Below are positions 1-10,210 of a stretch of DNA of 64,000 bases, one piece after another. Under the pieces are notes generated by a model. It had not been told where the DNA came from. It was given only the letters and a program-made list of their open reading frames with translations, and made no database searches. The stretch's first letter is position 1. Every line of letters begins with the position of its first letter. This DNA is from Pseudarthrobacter phenanthrenivorans Sphe3 (lineage in GTDB: Bacteria; Actinomycetota; Actinomycetes; Actinomycetales; Micrococcaceae): positions 1,364,001-1,428,000 of the forward strand of contig NC_015145.1 in assembly GCF_000189535.1 (NCBI RefSeq), in the 5' to 3' direction. Made by a program: the position numbers and the translations under genes.

Positions 1-482
1 GGCGTTCCGGCCACGCGTTCCCGTGCCACAGCAAAAACCTGCTCCCGGCAGTGGTCCCAGGCCTGGAGTTCCGTATTCGCCATGAGCGGGCTGTTTTGGG
101 TCAGTGTGAACAGCTCCGCCAGTGGGGACACCGCTTCGGGATCCGCAAGGGACATCAGGGCGGCCTGGGCGGAGTCCAGGACAGGCTCCTCAGCCGGCCG
201 CAGCCTCAGTTGTTGGATGGCGTTGTCCAGGAACGCGTGGACGATGGAGGCCAGCGCTGCATCCGTACTGCTGAAGTAGTTGAAGAATGTCCTGCGCGAG
301 ATTCCCGCGGCATCGGCGATGTCCTCAACCGTGAAGTTGCCCGGTCCTTTGCTCCGCAGGAGGTCCAGCGCCGCGTCCGTGATGGCCTGGCGCGTGGCGG
401 CTTTGTTCAGCTCCCGGCGGGACGGCGGGACAGCCGGGGCGGGGGACGCCCCCGACGGTGCGGAGTCAGCAGATACGGTCAC
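1..482 (-). CDS. TetR-family transcriptional regulator (3' end outside window)
   Basis: About 160 codons are visible and the C-terminus lies beyond the left edge. The translation has a 25-residue disordered N-terminus, then a TetR_N helix-turn-helix (TRQAITDAALDLLR, then FTVEDIADAAGISRRTFFNYFSS), with the typical recognition helix near residues 50-65. The remaining helical part is the ligand-binding domain, not identifiable by eye. The start is GTG at 482; an ATG 5 nt upstream is out of frame. There is no clear Shine-Dalgarno sequence, so the mRNA may be leaderless. A 14-bp perfect palindrome lies 14 bp upstream, suggesting autoregulation. The divergent neighbour is a small secreted protein, but the true target could lie to the left of the window. 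The family call is firm; the ligand is unknown. Confidence 0.9.
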   Translation of the reverse strand, partial: MTVSADSAPSGASPAPAVPPSRRELNKAATRQAITDAALDLLRSKGPGNFTVEDIADAAGISRRTFFNYFSSTDAALASIVHAFLDNAIQQLRLRPAEEPVLDSAQAALMSLADPEAVSPLAELFTLTQNSPLMANTELQAWDHCREQVFAVARERVAGT

Positions 483-495
483 GCATTTACACTAT

Positions 496-521
496 GTGCA
501 ACTTTGCACTCTGCGCAACTT
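496..521. promoter_or_regulatory. Putative TetR operator (palindrome plus repeated half-site)
   Basis: Positions 496-509 read GTGCAACTTTGCAC, with 6-bp arms around a 2-bp centre. The half-site GCAACTT at 498-504 recurs in direct orientation at 515-521. It sits just upstream of the TetR start codon, where an autoregulatory operator is expected. Binding is inferred. Confidence 0.5.
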
Positions 522-646
522 GCCTTCACAGGAGAATGAAAGGTTGCGAACAGCCTGCTTAGAACTTGCCGGCCGATGCTGGGAGGGTCCCGAGATGGAC
601 GATTCATCAGCAGCCGTCACCGACGGCGGATCCAGGAGACAGAACA

Positions 647-1207
647 ATGTCACGCACAAAGAAAATGACCCTCGGCCTGTCAGCCACCGCGCTGGCCCTT
701 GGTGCCGGAATCGGAGTTGCCGGTATGGCCTCCGCAACCACCACGCCCTCTCCCGCCCCAAGCGTTAGCTCCAGTGCCTCGGCCGAAGGCAGCACTGCGG
801 CGCCCGGCGGCATGGGCAAGCACGGCGGCCGCGGCGGCGAGCGGGGCGTTGCCCAGGCTTCCGCGCTTGCGGAGAAGCTCGGCGTGGATGAAGCGAAGGT
901 GACGGAGGCGCTTCAGGCCTTCCATGAGGCCAACCGGCCCACCTCGCGCCCGGCGGAGGGCGGGAAGCCGGATGCAGCCACCCGCGACGCGGCCGTGGCC
1001 AAGTCACTGGCCGAATCGCTCGGCGTCGAGGAGGCCAAGGTCACGGCCGCCCTGGAGGAGCTCCGGAGCGAAAGGCAGGCAGAGAAGGCCGCAGCCCTGA
1101 AGACACGGCTGGACCAGGCGGTGACGGACGGAAAGCTGACACAGGCCGAGGCTGACGCGGTCACCAAGGCAGTGGAGAACGGCGTCATTGGTGGCGGCGG
1201 GCACTGA
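647..1207 (+). CDS. Small secreted protein with two LGV-EAKV repeats, function unknown
   Basis: This 186-residue protein starts at ATG 647, nine bases after an AGGAGA ribosome-binding site; an in-frame ATG at 566 lacks one. The N-terminus is a classical signal peptide: positive residues, a hydrophobic stretch (LGLSATALALGAGIGVAG), then ASA as a plausible cleavage site near residue 30. A Ser/Pro/Gly-rich linker follows. The rest is charged helix with two copies of a LGV(D/E)EAKVT-AL unit (about residues 68-80 and 118-130) and an LTQAEADAV segment near the end. No catalytic motif is visible. It is divergent from the TetR gene and may be under its control. Secretion is likely; the function is not known. 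Confidence 0.75.
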   Translation: MSRTKKMTLGLSATALALGAGIGVAGMASATTTPSPAPSVSSSASAEGSTAAPGGMGKHGGRGGERGVAQASALAEKLGVDEAKVTEALQAFHEANRPTSRPAEGGKPDAATRDAAVAKSLAESLGVEEAKVTAALEELRSERQAEKAAALKTRLDQAVTDGKLTQAEADAVTKAVENGVIGGGGH

Positions 1208-1245
1208 CCTGGGCTGTTGCTCGCACTGACCTGGCCCGTAACGGC

Positions 1246-1279
1246 AAGAAGTCCCCGGGAATTTTCCCGGGGACTTCTT
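1246..1279. terminator. Bidirectional hairpin terminator
   Basis: A perfect inverted repeat with 16-bp arms (1246-1261 and 1264-1279) and a 2-nt centre lies between convergent genes ending at 1207 and 1303. The A/T-rich arm ends and centre suit termination in both directions. Confidence 0.8.
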
Positions 1280-1302
1280 CATCGTGCAGGGTGAGCAGGA
1301 CC

Positions 1303-2739
1303 TTAGGCCTTTGCATCCTCCAGCTGACGCGACGTGGTGTCCGTGGAGGTTCCGTCGGTGGGGCCGGCTGCCGCCTCGCTGTCGTCCACGAACGGGGTGC
1401 CGTTGCGCGGAGCGTTGTACAGCGCCTCGTCCAGGATGCCCTGGCGCTTGGCCACGATCGTGGGGACCAATGCCTGGCCGGCCACGTTCACCGCGGTGCG
1501 TCCCATGTCCAGGATGGGATCGATCGCCAGGAGGAGTCCGACGCCGGCCAGCGGAAGTCCCAGCGTGGAGAGCGTCAGCGTAAGCATCACCACGGCGCCC
1601 GTGGTGCCGGCGGTTGCCGCGGAGCCGAGGACCGAGACCAGGGCGATCAGCAGGTACTGGGTGAAGTCCAGCTGGATGCCGAAGAACTGGGCCACGAAGA
1701 TTGCCGAGATTGCCGGGTAGATCGCGGCGCAGCCGTCCATCTTGGTGGTGGCGCCCAGCGGCACGGCGAAGGAAGCGTAGGCGCGGGGGACGCCCAGGCT
1801 GCGTTCGGTGACGCGCTGGGTCAGGGGCAGCGTGCCTACGGAGGAGCGGGAGACGAACGCAAGCTGCACTGCCGGCCAGACACCGGAGAAGTACTGCTTG
1901 ATGGACAGGCCGTGGGCGCGGACCAGGATGGGGTAGACCGCGAAGATCACCAGGGCCAGGCCTACGTAGATGGCGAAGGTGAACTTGCCCAGCGACCCGA
2001 TGGTGTCCCAGCCGTAGACTGCAACTGCGTTGCCGATGAGGCCGACGGTGCCCAGCGGTGCGATGCGGATGATCCACCAGAGGACCTTCTGGATCACGGC
2101 AAGGGCCGAGGCGTTCAGGTTCAGGAACGGCTCGGCAGCCTTGCCCACCTTGAGGGCGGCAACACCGACGGCGATGGCGATCACCAGGATCTGGAGCACG
2201 TTGAAGCTGACAGCGGTGGTGACAGCGCCGGACTCGGCAACGGTGGAGCTGGCGCCCAGGCCGAGGAAGTTCTTGGGGAACAGGCCCACCAGGAAGGCCC
2301 ACCAGTCACCGGACTTGCCGGCGTACTTGGCTTCCTCGGTGATGCCGGTGTTGGCCCCCGGCTGCAGCAGGACGCCCAGGCCGATGCCGATCAGCACGGC
2401 GATCAGGGAGGTGATGGCGAACCAGAGAAGCGTGTTCCAGGCCAGCTTGGCAGCGTTGGACACCTGGCGGAGGTTGGAGATGGAGCTGACCACGGCGGTG
2501 AAGATCAGGGGCACGACGGCGGTCTGCAGCAGTGACACATAGCTGGAACCGATGGTCTGCAGCGTGGCGCCGAGGGCGTTGGGGCTGGCTTTGGTGCTGC
2601 CGGTGTACTTGGCCAGCAGGCCGAGGCCGAGCCCTACGATGAGGGCGGCAATGATCTGGAAGCCGAACGAGCCAGCCCATTTGGGCAGCTGGAAACCGGT
2701 CTTTCCTGCGGGGGAGGGGGTGCTTGTCTGAGTGCTCAC
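1303..2739 (-). CDS. Dicarboxylate/amino acid:cation symporter (DAACS, SLC1 family)
   Basis: 478-residue membrane protein starting at GTG 2739 with no convincing Shine-Dalgarno. Several hydrophobic segments run from about residue 27 to 440. The re-entrant hairpin motif SRSSVGTLPLT is present. The usual NMDGT motif of the second half reads KMDGCAAIY, followed by a long hydrophobic segment. The family moves glutamate, aspartate or C4-dicarboxylates with sodium or protons across the cytoplasmic membrane. The altered NMDGT motif suggests an atypical subgroup, so substrate and coupling ion cannot be given. The C-terminus is a charged hydrophilic tail of about 45 residues. It is monocistronic, with a shared terminator at its 3' end. 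Confidence 0.88.
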   Translation of the reverse strand: MSTQTSTPSPAGKTGFQLPKWAGSFGFQIIAALIVGLGLGLLAKYTGSTKASPNALGATLQTIGSSYVSLLQTAVVPLIFTAVVSSISNLRQVSNAAKLAWNTLLWFAITSLIAVLIGIGLGVLLQPGANTGITEEAKYAGKSGDWWAFLVGLFPKNFLGLGASSTVAESGAVTTAVSFNVLQILVIAIAVGVAALKVGKAAEPFLNLNASALAVIQKVLWWIIRIAPLGTVGLIGNAVAVYGWDTIGSLGKFTFAIYVGLALVIFAVYPILVRAHGLSIKQYFSGVWPAVQLAFVSRSSVGTLPLTQRVTERSLGVPRAYASFAVPLGATTKMDGCAAIYPAISAIFVAQFFGIQLDFTQYLLIALVSVLGSAATAGTTGAVVMLTLTLSTLGLPLAGVGLLLAIDPILDMGRTAVNVAGQALVPTIVAKRQGILDEALYNAPRNGTPFVDDSEAAAGPTDGTSTDTTSRQLEDAKA

Positions 2740-2912
2740 CAGAACAAGCTAGACCCCCATCCCATACCACGACGAACGAACATTGAGAAATATTACGCTC
2801 CCCAACTTCCCCTAAAACCAGCAAAACCGCGTGAAATCAAGGGAGCAGGGGCGCTATGTTACTTATTCCCGGTGCTGGTGTGCTTAATGTCTCGCTCCCG
2901 GCCGCGCGAAGG

Positions 2913-4598
2913 CTAGGTAAGCAGCGCCCGCCGGAGCGTGTCCAGTCCGACAGAGGCGATGTTGAGCGCCCTCGTATGGAATTCCTTGAGGTCGAATCCT
3001 GGCCGGGCCTCGAGTTCGGCGCGGATCTGTTCCCAGAGCCGCTGGCCGACCTTGTAGGAGGGCGCCTGTCCCGGCCACCCCAGGTAGCGGGTGAACTCAA
3101 AGTTCAGCTGGCCCTCACTGATGGGGAGGTTCGCCTTGAGGAATTCGTACCCCTTCTCCGGGGTCCAGGTGCCGGAGCCCCAGCGCCCGGGGACCTCAAG
3201 TTCGAGGTGGACGCCGATGTCGAACACCACGCGGGCGGCGCGCATGCGCTGCATGTCCAGCATGCCCATGTGGTCGCCGGGGTCGTTCAGGTAGCCCAGC
3301 TCCTGCATGAGCTTTTCCGCGTACAGGGCCCAGCCTTCGCCATGGCCTGAGGTCCAGCAGACGTTGCGCCGCCACTTGTTCAGCAGCTCCCGCCTGTAGG
3401 TGGCGGTGGCGACTTGCAGGTGGTGGCCGGGCACGCCCTCGTGGTAGACGGTGGTGGTTTCGGCCCAGGTGGTGAAGGTGTCCTCGCCGGCCGGGACGGA
3501 CCACCACATGCGCCCGGGGCGGCTGAAGTCGTCCGAGGGACCGGTGTAGTAGATGCCGCCCTCGTCGGTGGGTGCGATGAGGCATTCCAGTTTCTTCATG
3601 ACGTCCGGGATGTCGAAGTGGACGCCGGCAAGCTCGGCCACGGCTTTGTCGGACAGCGCCTGCATCCATTCCCGCAGGGCTTCCTTTCCCTTCAGCTGGC
3701 GGGCGGGATCATTGTTCAGGATCTCCTTGGCCTCGGCGATGGTGGCGCCGGCTTTGATGGTGTCCGCCACTTGTTCCTGCTCGGCGATCAGCCGGTCCAG
3801 TTCCTCCACGCCCCACGCGTAAGTCTCTTCCAGGTCCACCGTTGCGCCAAGGAATGACCGCGAAGCCAGCGCGTAACGTGCCCGCCCCACGGCGTCCTTC
3901 TCCGGCGCGGCGGGCAGCAGCCCGGTGCGGAGGAAGTCCGCCAGCTCCGCGTAGGCTGCCCGGGCGGCGGCAGCACCGGCGTCGAGCTCTCCCTGAAGGG
4001 CGGCCGGCAGGGGGCCTGCGGCAGTGGCTGCCCCTGCCGCCAGTTTCGCGAAGAAGCCGTCAGCCGCGGCGTACTTGGTGACCTGCTCAATGACGATGTT
4101 CACCTGGCGGGCCGCAGCGACCCGTCCGGCGTCCTTGGCCTGCCGCAGGGACTCGGTATAGCCGCGGAGGGCCGCCGGAACGTTGGCGGCGCGAACGGCG
4201 ATGTGCCGCCAGTCCTGCTCCGTCTCCGTGGGCATGAGGTCGAAGATCGCGCGGATGTCCTGTGCCGGGGAAGCAATGTTGTTCAGGTCGGCGTAGTCCC
4301 AGCCGGAGGCGTGGATCAGCAATTGCAGGCCGAGCCGCTCCTGCATGGCGTCCAGCGTGACGGCGTCGACGTCGTCCTCCGGCTCGAGGCCTTCCAGGTC
4401 GGCAAGGGCCTTGCGGGCGGCTTCGGCGAACCCCGCAATACCGGCGGGGGAGAAGTCCTGGTATTCAGTCTCGTGTCCGGGAATGCCGAGGGTGGTGGCG
4501 AAGGACGGGTTGAGCCTGATCAGCGTCTCGGTGTAGTCGTCTGCGACGGCGTCGATGCGGGTGTGCGGGCGAGTGGCAGGAGAAGTGTCTGTAGTCAC
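2913..4598 (-). CDS. DUF885-family protein, putative zinc metallopeptidase
   Basis: 561 residues, GTG start at 4598 just behind a GGAG. It covers the whole DUF885 family length. A YHEGVPGHHLQ motif near residues 383-393 resembles the family's proposed zinc site, and a downstream GHGEGWALYAEKLM segment supplies the conserved Glu region. No signal peptide or membrane segment is visible, so the protein should be cytoplasmic. DUF885 members are often annotated as peptidases, but the substrate is uncertain. It lies 173 bp from the symporter gene on the same strand, far enough for a separate promoter. No partner is implied by the neighbours. Confidence 0.85.
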   Translation of the reverse strand: MTTDTSPATRPHTRIDAVADDYTETLIRLNPSFATTLGIPGHETEYQDFSPAGIAGFAEAARKALADLEGLEPEDDVDAVTLDAMQERLGLQLLIHASGWDYADLNNIASPAQDIRAIFDLMPTETEQDWRHIAVRAANVPAALRGYTESLRQAKDAGRVAAARQVNIVIEQVTKYAAADGFFAKLAAGAATAAGPLPAALQGELDAGAAAARAAYAELADFLRTGLLPAAPEKDAVGRARYALASRSFLGATVDLEETYAWGVEELDRLIAEQEQVADTIKAGATIAEAKEILNNDPARQLKGKEALREWMQALSDKAVAELAGVHFDIPDVMKKLECLIAPTDEGGIYYTGPSDDFSRPGRMWWSVPAGEDTFTTWAETTTVYHEGVPGHHLQVATATYRRELLNKWRRNVCWTSGHGEGWALYAEKLMQELGYLNDPGDHMGMLDMQRMRAARVVFDIGVHLELEVPGRWGSGTWTPEKGYEFLKANLPISEGQLNFEFTRYLGWPGQAPSYKVGQRLWEQIRAELEARPGFDLKEFHTRALNIASVGLDTLRRALLT

Positions 4599-4634
4599 AC
4601 TCCGAGACTAATCGCCCGGCTGCGAAAGATCAGG

Positions 4635-4867
4635 CTAGCCGCGGCTTCGCTTCCAGGCGCCGGGACCGGGCGTAGGGTCCAGCCTGAGCTGCTGCCGGCG
4701 CACCCAGTGCCGCACGGATGGCTTGTCCGGGCGCGCAGGTTCTGCGCCGCCGAGGGAAAGGACGACGGCGGTGAGCGCCGCCAGTTCCTCAGCCGTCGGC
4801 TGCCCTTTCACAACAGAGAGCAGAGGTTCAGCGGGTGCATTGCTGTCATCAGCAGGCTCGGTGGGGA

Positions 4868-4871
<4 letters not shown>
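4635..4871 (-). CDS. accE: Acyl-CoA carboxylase epsilon subunit
   Basis: A 78-residue protein that starts at GTG 4871 and overlaps the beta-subunit stop by four bases (GTGA), so the two are translationally coupled. The core [21 protein letters not shown] and the C-terminal W-R-R-Q-L-R segment are typical of actinobacterial epsilon subunits. These subunits bind the carboxyltransferase beta subunit and stimulate acyl-CoA carboxylation. The short length and position directly after the beta subunit support the call. The biotin-carrying alpha subunit is not in this window. Confidence 0.9.
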
Positions 4872-6451
<1,580 letters not shown>

Positions 6452-6632
6452 CAAGTATCTCCGGCTCTGTAGCAGATGGACTCTGTGGTGCATGGTACTG
6501 GCAGGTCTCGTGCGGGACTTAAGTAGCATCCACACAAAAAACGAACCCTGCTGGCAAGTCTAGTGACGGTTCTGGCACCGGCTGCTGTAGAAAAACCTAC
6601 AATTTTCTGCCGTGCCGCAGCCCGCGGTCGAA

Positions 6633-6650
6633 TGTTACTCACAAGTAACA
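6633..6650. promoter_or_regulatory. Perfect 7-4-7 palindrome in divergent promoter region
   Basis: TGTTACTCACAAGTAACA (arms 6633-6639 and 6644-6650) lies between the carboxylase beta gene (minus) and the SDR gene (plus), 23 bp before the SDR ATG. The size and spacing fit a dimeric TetR- or GntR-type repressor site. The regulator is not identified. Confidence 0.5.
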
Positions 6651-6672
6651 TAGCTGGGTTAGAGTGTTCCTC

Positions 6673-7560
6673 ATGACTTTGAGCAACGACGCTTCAGGCT
6701 TGCCCGCCAGTCCCTACAAGGCCGCAGGATCACTGGGCGGCCGCACCCTCCTGATCTCCGGTGGAAGCCGCGGGATCGGCCTGGCCATCGCCTTTCGTGC
6801 CGCCCAGGACGGCGCCAACATCGTGCTGATGGCCAAGACGGGTGAACCCCATCCAAAACTTGCCGGCACGGTGTTCACGGCAGCGGAACAGCTGGTTGCA
6901 GCCGGTGGCCAGGCGCTTCCGCTCGTGGGGGACGTCCGGAATGACGACGACGTGGCGGGCGCTGTTGCGGCCGCCGTCGACCGCTTCGGCGGCATCGACG
7001 TCGTTATCAACAACGCCTCCGCCATCGACCTCTCCCGCACCGACGACGTAGACATGAAAAAGTACGACCTGATGCAGGACATCAACGTCCGCGGAACGTT
7101 CCTGATGTCAAAGCTCGCACTGCCTGCACTTCGGGCCTCCGTCCAGGCGCACATCCTCACACTTTCCCCTCCCCTGAACCTGGATCCCCACTGGGCCGGA
7201 AAGCACCTGGCCTACACCATGGCCAAGTACGGAATGAGCCTCACAACCCTGGGGCTCGCCGAGGAACTGAAAGCAGACGGCATTGCGGTCAATTCGCTGT
7301 GGCCGCGGACCCTGATTGACACCGCGGCTATCAGGAACATGCCGCAGGGCGAGGTTATGGTGCAGGCCGCCCGACGCCCGCAGATCATGGCTGACGCTGC
7401 ACACGCCGTGCTCACCGGCGGCAACCTGGGAACGGGGGCGCGGCCCAGCGGGATTTTCTACACGGACGAGGAGGTGCTCGCCGCTGCAGGGGTTTCAGAC
7501 TTCCGCCCGTACAGCCTGGGGGCGCCCGAGGACGGGCTGGTTCCGGACATCTTCCTGTAG
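6673..7560 (+). CDS. Short-chain dehydrogenase/reductase, HSDL2-like
   Basis: 295 residues from ATG 6673; a GTG nine bases upstream is an equally possible start, and neither has a strong ribosome-binding site. The Rossmann motif is GGSRGIGLA near residue 30, the structural NNAS follows near residue 110, and the catalytic Tyr-Lys pair is YTMAK near residue 180. The C-terminal part (SGIFYTDEEVL, F-P-YSLG) matches the HSDL2/SDR subgroup that is often near fatty-acid genes. It probably oxidises or reduces a hydroxyacyl or steroid-like substrate with NAD(P). It is divergent from the carboxylase genes and shares their promoter region, so co-regulation with lipid metabolism is plausible. Confidence 0.88.
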   Translation: MTLSNDASGLPASPYKAAGSLGGRTLLISGGSRGIGLAIAFRAAQDGANIVLMAKTGEPHPKLAGTVFTAAEQLVAAGGQALPLVGDVRNDDDVAGAVAAAVDRFGGIDVVINNASAIDLSRTDDVDMKKYDLMQDINVRGTFLMSKLALPALRASVQAHILTLSPPLNLDPHWAGKHLAYTMAKYGMSLTTLGLAEELKADGIAVNSLWPRTLIDTAAIRNMPQGEVMVQAARRPQIMADAAHAVLTGGNLGTGARPSGIFYTDEEVLAAAGVSDFRPYSLGAPEDGLVPDIFL

Positions 7561-7595
7561 GCGGAACCCCCGGCCCGGGTCGGTACAGTTTAGGT

Positions 7596-8504
7596 ATGGA
7601 CGACGCACAAGCCCCCGGCACGCCGCTGAACCGGAGGGACCTCGCGGACCAGCAGTTCCTGTCCGCCAACGGCATCCCCCGCCTTGAGGTGGTGGACTCC
7701 ACCGGTTCCACCAATGCCGACCTCCTCCGTTCAGTCACGGTTGAGCCTTCGGCCTGGCCGGATATGTCGGTGCTGACCGCTGAGTACCAGACGGCCGCCC
7801 GCGGACGCCTGGACAGGCGCTGGGAAGCACCGCCGCTGAGTTCGGTGTCCGTTTCCGTTGTCCTGCGGCCGGTGAACGCCGAAGGCCGGCCCCTTCCCAC
7901 GCAGACCTATTCGTGGTTGTCCCTCATCGGCGCCCTGGCCCTCCGGGAAACCCTGCTGGAAACGGCCGGCCTGCCCGCCGAGCTCAAGTGGCCCAACGAC
8001 GTCCTGGTGCGCGGAAAAAAGATCGCCGGAATCCTGGCCCAGCTGGGGCCCATGGTGGACGGCTCGGTACCGCCCGTCATCCTGGGGACCGGCCTGAACG
8101 TAACCCTCCGGGAGGATGAACTCCCGGTTCCCACCGCTACGTCGGTGGCCCTGGAATCCCCTGTCACGACAGACCGGACGGAACTACTGAAGAGCTACCT
8201 CTCGCACTTCGCCGTGCTCTACCGCGGCTTCTGCAACGCGGACGGCGACCCGGCTGCGGGGCTGGCCGGCGGCCCGTCGCTGCACAAGCGGGTGGAGGCT
8301 GTCATGACCACCCTGGGCAAGCAGGTGCGGGCCCAGCTGCCAGGTGACCATGAAATTATCGGCCATGCGTCCCGCCTCGACGAGTACGGGTCCCTGCTGG
8401 TGGTGGACCGCGAGTCCCGGGAGCATGTGGTGACAGCGGGCGATGTGGTGCATCTGCGGCCCTGGGCTTCCCCGGACGGGTCCGGCCAGGGCGGTTATGC
8501 GTAA
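7596..8504 (+). CDS. birA: Biotin--[acetyl-CoA-carboxylase] ligase
   Basis: 302 residues, ATG at 7596. There is no Shine-Dalgarno. TACAGT at 7584-7589 lies 6 bp before the ATG, so a leaderless transcript is likely. The BPL_LplA catalytic domain includes the biotin/ATP loop ARGRLDRRWEAP (about residue 67) and ELKWPNDVLVRGKKIAGIL (about residue 130). A C-terminal SH3-like BPL_C domain follows. There is no N-terminal helix-turn-helix, so it is a monofunctional ligase that biotinylates carboxylase carrier domains. It lies near the acyl-CoA carboxylase genes, which need this modification in their alpha subunit. The next gene overlaps its stop by 8 bp. Confidence 0.95.
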   Translation: MDDAQAPGTPLNRRDLADQQFLSANGIPRLEVVDSTGSTNADLLRSVTVEPSAWPDMSVLTAEYQTAARGRLDRRWEAPPLSSVSVSVVLRPVNAEGRPLPTQTYSWLSLIGALALRETLLETAGLPAELKWPNDVLVRGKKIAGILAQLGPMVDGSVPPVILGTGLNVTLREDELPVPTATSVALESPVTTDRTELLKSYLSHFAVLYRGFCNADGDPAAGLAGGPSLHKRVEAVMTTLGKQVRAQLPGDHEIIGHASRLDEYGSLLVVDRESREHVVTAGDVVHLRPWASPDGSGQGGYA

Positions 8505-9096
8505 AGACCTCGTCCCGGGCGAGCAGGTGATTGTCACCACCCGCCCGCAGCCGAGGAAGCTGGCCGGGGCGGCAGCAGCCTTCATCCTTTCGCCGGCCGT
8601 GGCCGCCTTTGCCGCCGCCTGGGTGGTCCGCGGGGAAGCGGAGCGGTTGATGCCCGGACTCAACGCGCGGTGGACGCCGTGGCTGGTGGCCGGATGCGTC
8701 CTGGCCGTGGCGGCGGTGTGGCTGGGCTACTGCCTGCCGCGGCTGCTGCGCTGGCAGGGCACCCGGTACACGCTCACCAGCCGCCGGATCGTTTCCAGGT
8801 CCGGCATGATGCGGCGGCTGGACCAGCAGGTGAACCTGGCGTCCGTGCGCAACTTGACTGTCCACGAATCGGTACTTCAACGCCTGTTGCGCTCCGGGAA
8901 TATATCCTTGGAAACCGGGTATCAGGGCGTGGTGACTTTACGGGACGTGCCGGAGGTTGCCAGGTTCCGGGATTTTATCCTCGACGCCATCGAGGAACTG
9001 CCCGAGGAACATGACGGCCAGGCCGGCGGAACACTGGATTACCCCGCCGGAGCATTGCCATGGGAACTGAGAGAAGGTGGACGGGATGAACGATGA
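8497..9096 (+). CDS. Bacterial PH (bPH2) domain membrane protein
   Basis: 199 residues from ATG 8497, overlapping the end of birA by 8 bp. Two membrane segments lie near residues 23-45 and 62-82. The bPH2 domain follows: TRYTLTSRRIVSRSG, then the conserved NLASVRNLTVHESVLQR, and GYQGVVTLRDVPEVARFRDFI. Proteins of this type are small membrane proteins of mostly unknown role. It is coupled to birA upstream and to the cyclase downstream, with an 11-bp overlap at 9086-9096. The operon suggests a shared promoter rather than shared function. The domain call is good; the function is unknown. Confidence 0.85.
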   Translation: MRKDLVPGEQVIVTTRPQPRKLAGAAAAFILSPAVAAFAAAWVVRGEAERLMPGLNARWTPWLVAGCVLAVAAVWLGYCLPRLLRWQGTRYTLTSRRIVSRSGMMRRLDQQVNLASVRNLTVHESVLQRLLRSGNISLETGYQGVVTLRDVPEVARFRDFILDAIEELPEEHDGQAGGTLDYPAGALPWELREGGRDER

Positions 9097-10210
9097 GGAC
9101 CAGCAGGACCGCGTGGACTCCATCACGCCCCCGCCCCCGACGGATGCACATCCAGCAACCGGCACCATGTCCGCCGAACGGCTCGCCATGAAGGCCCTGG
9201 AGTCAAGGCTCCTCGGCGGGGAACGCAAGCTCCGCCGTCGTGAAGTTGCCGCCGGCGCCGGCCTGTCCCTTCTGTCGGCCCGCAAGCTGTGGCGGGCCCT
9301 GGGATTCCCCAACTTCGGCGATGAAGACGTTGCCTTCACCGAACGCGACCAGGCCGCACTGTCCACCGTGGTGGACCTGGTGCGCTCCGGCAAGCTGACC
9401 GAGGAAGCAGCCATCTCCGTCACGCGTGCCATCGGCCAGATGACGGACCGCATGGTGGTGTGGCAGATCGAAGCGCTGGTGGAAGACATGGTCCACGAGC
9501 AGGGGGTGACGGACGCCGTGGCCCGCAAGCGGCTGGTGAACGAACTTCCCGGCCTGGTGGATGCGCTCGAGGATATCCTGGTCTACTCCTGGCGGCGGCA
9601 GCTCAACGCCGGCGTCCAACGGCTCGCCGTCCGCGCCGAGGCCGGACTGCAGGCCAGCGAGGAAGGCCGTGAGGGTGACGAGGACGACGCGCCCCTGCCG
9701 CTGGCACGTGCCGTGGGCTTCGCTGACCTGGTGTCCTACACCAGCCTGTCCCGGCGCATGAACGAAAAGACCCTGGCCCGGCTGGTCCAGCGCTTTGAAA
9801 ACAAGTGCGCCGAGATCATCTCCGTTGGCGGCGGGCGCCTGGTCAAAACCGTGGGTGACGAGGTCCTGTATATCGCCGAAACCCCTGCGGCCGGCGCTGA
9901 AATCTCCCTTGCCCTCGCCCAGGCCTTCACCGAGGACGAGATCCTCCCGGAGGCACGGGTGGCCATGGTGTGGGGAAGGATCCTGTCCAGGCTCGGCGAT
10001 ATCTACGGTCCCACTGTCAACCTCGCTGCGCGCCTCACCACCCTTGCCGATCCGGGAACGGTGCTGGTGGACTCGATGACGGCATCCGCCCTGGAACACG
10101 ACGAACGCTTTGTGCTGGTGCCGCAGCCACCCGAGAACGTGCGCGGGTTCGGGGAAATCCGGCCTGTCCGCCTCAGCCGGGGGCTAGGCAAGGGCCTCGT
10201 GCTCGACTGA
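9086..10210 (+). CDS. Class III adenylate cyclase with Rv1264-like N-terminal regulatory domain
   Basis: 374 residues, ATG at 9086 behind GAGAAGGTGG; a GTG at 9077 is less well placed. Residues 30-200 form a helical region with a MerR-like LSARKLWRALGF segment, resembling the pH-sensing autoinhibitory half of Mycobacterium tuberculosis Rv1264. Residues 205-370 are the catalytic domain. Both metal-binding Asp residues are visible (D214 in GFADLVSYT, D258 in KTVGDEV), with adenine-specifying K254 and D305 (GDIYG) and transition-state residues N312 and R316 (VNLAARL). All catalytic positions are intact, so it should make cAMP as a homodimer in the cytoplasm. It lies directly before the structured leader of the surface-protein locus. 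Confidence 0.92.
   Translation: MNDEDQQDRVDSITPPPPTDAHPATGTMSAERLAMKALESRLLGGERKLRRREVAAGAGLSLLSARKLWRALGFPNFGDEDVAFTERDQAALSTVVDLVRSGKLTEEAAISVTRAIGQMTDRMVVWQIEALVEDMVHEQGVTDAVARKRLVNELPGLVDALEDILVYSWRRQLNAGVQRLAVRAEAGLQASEEGREGDEDDAPLPLARAVGFADLVSYTSLSRRMNEKTLARLVQRFENKCAEIISVGGGRLVKTVGDEVLYIAETPAAGAEISLALAQAFTEDEILPEARVAMVWGRILSRLGDIYGPTVNLAARLTTLADPGTVLVDSMTASALEHDERFVLVPQPPENVRGFGEIRPVRLSRGLGKGLVLD

Noticed and set aside
1291..2535. Open frame opposite the DAACS symporter
   Set aside because: It is a Gly/Asp/His-rich shadow of the symporter gene, with no recognisable motif, while the minus-strand product is clearly a membrane carrier.
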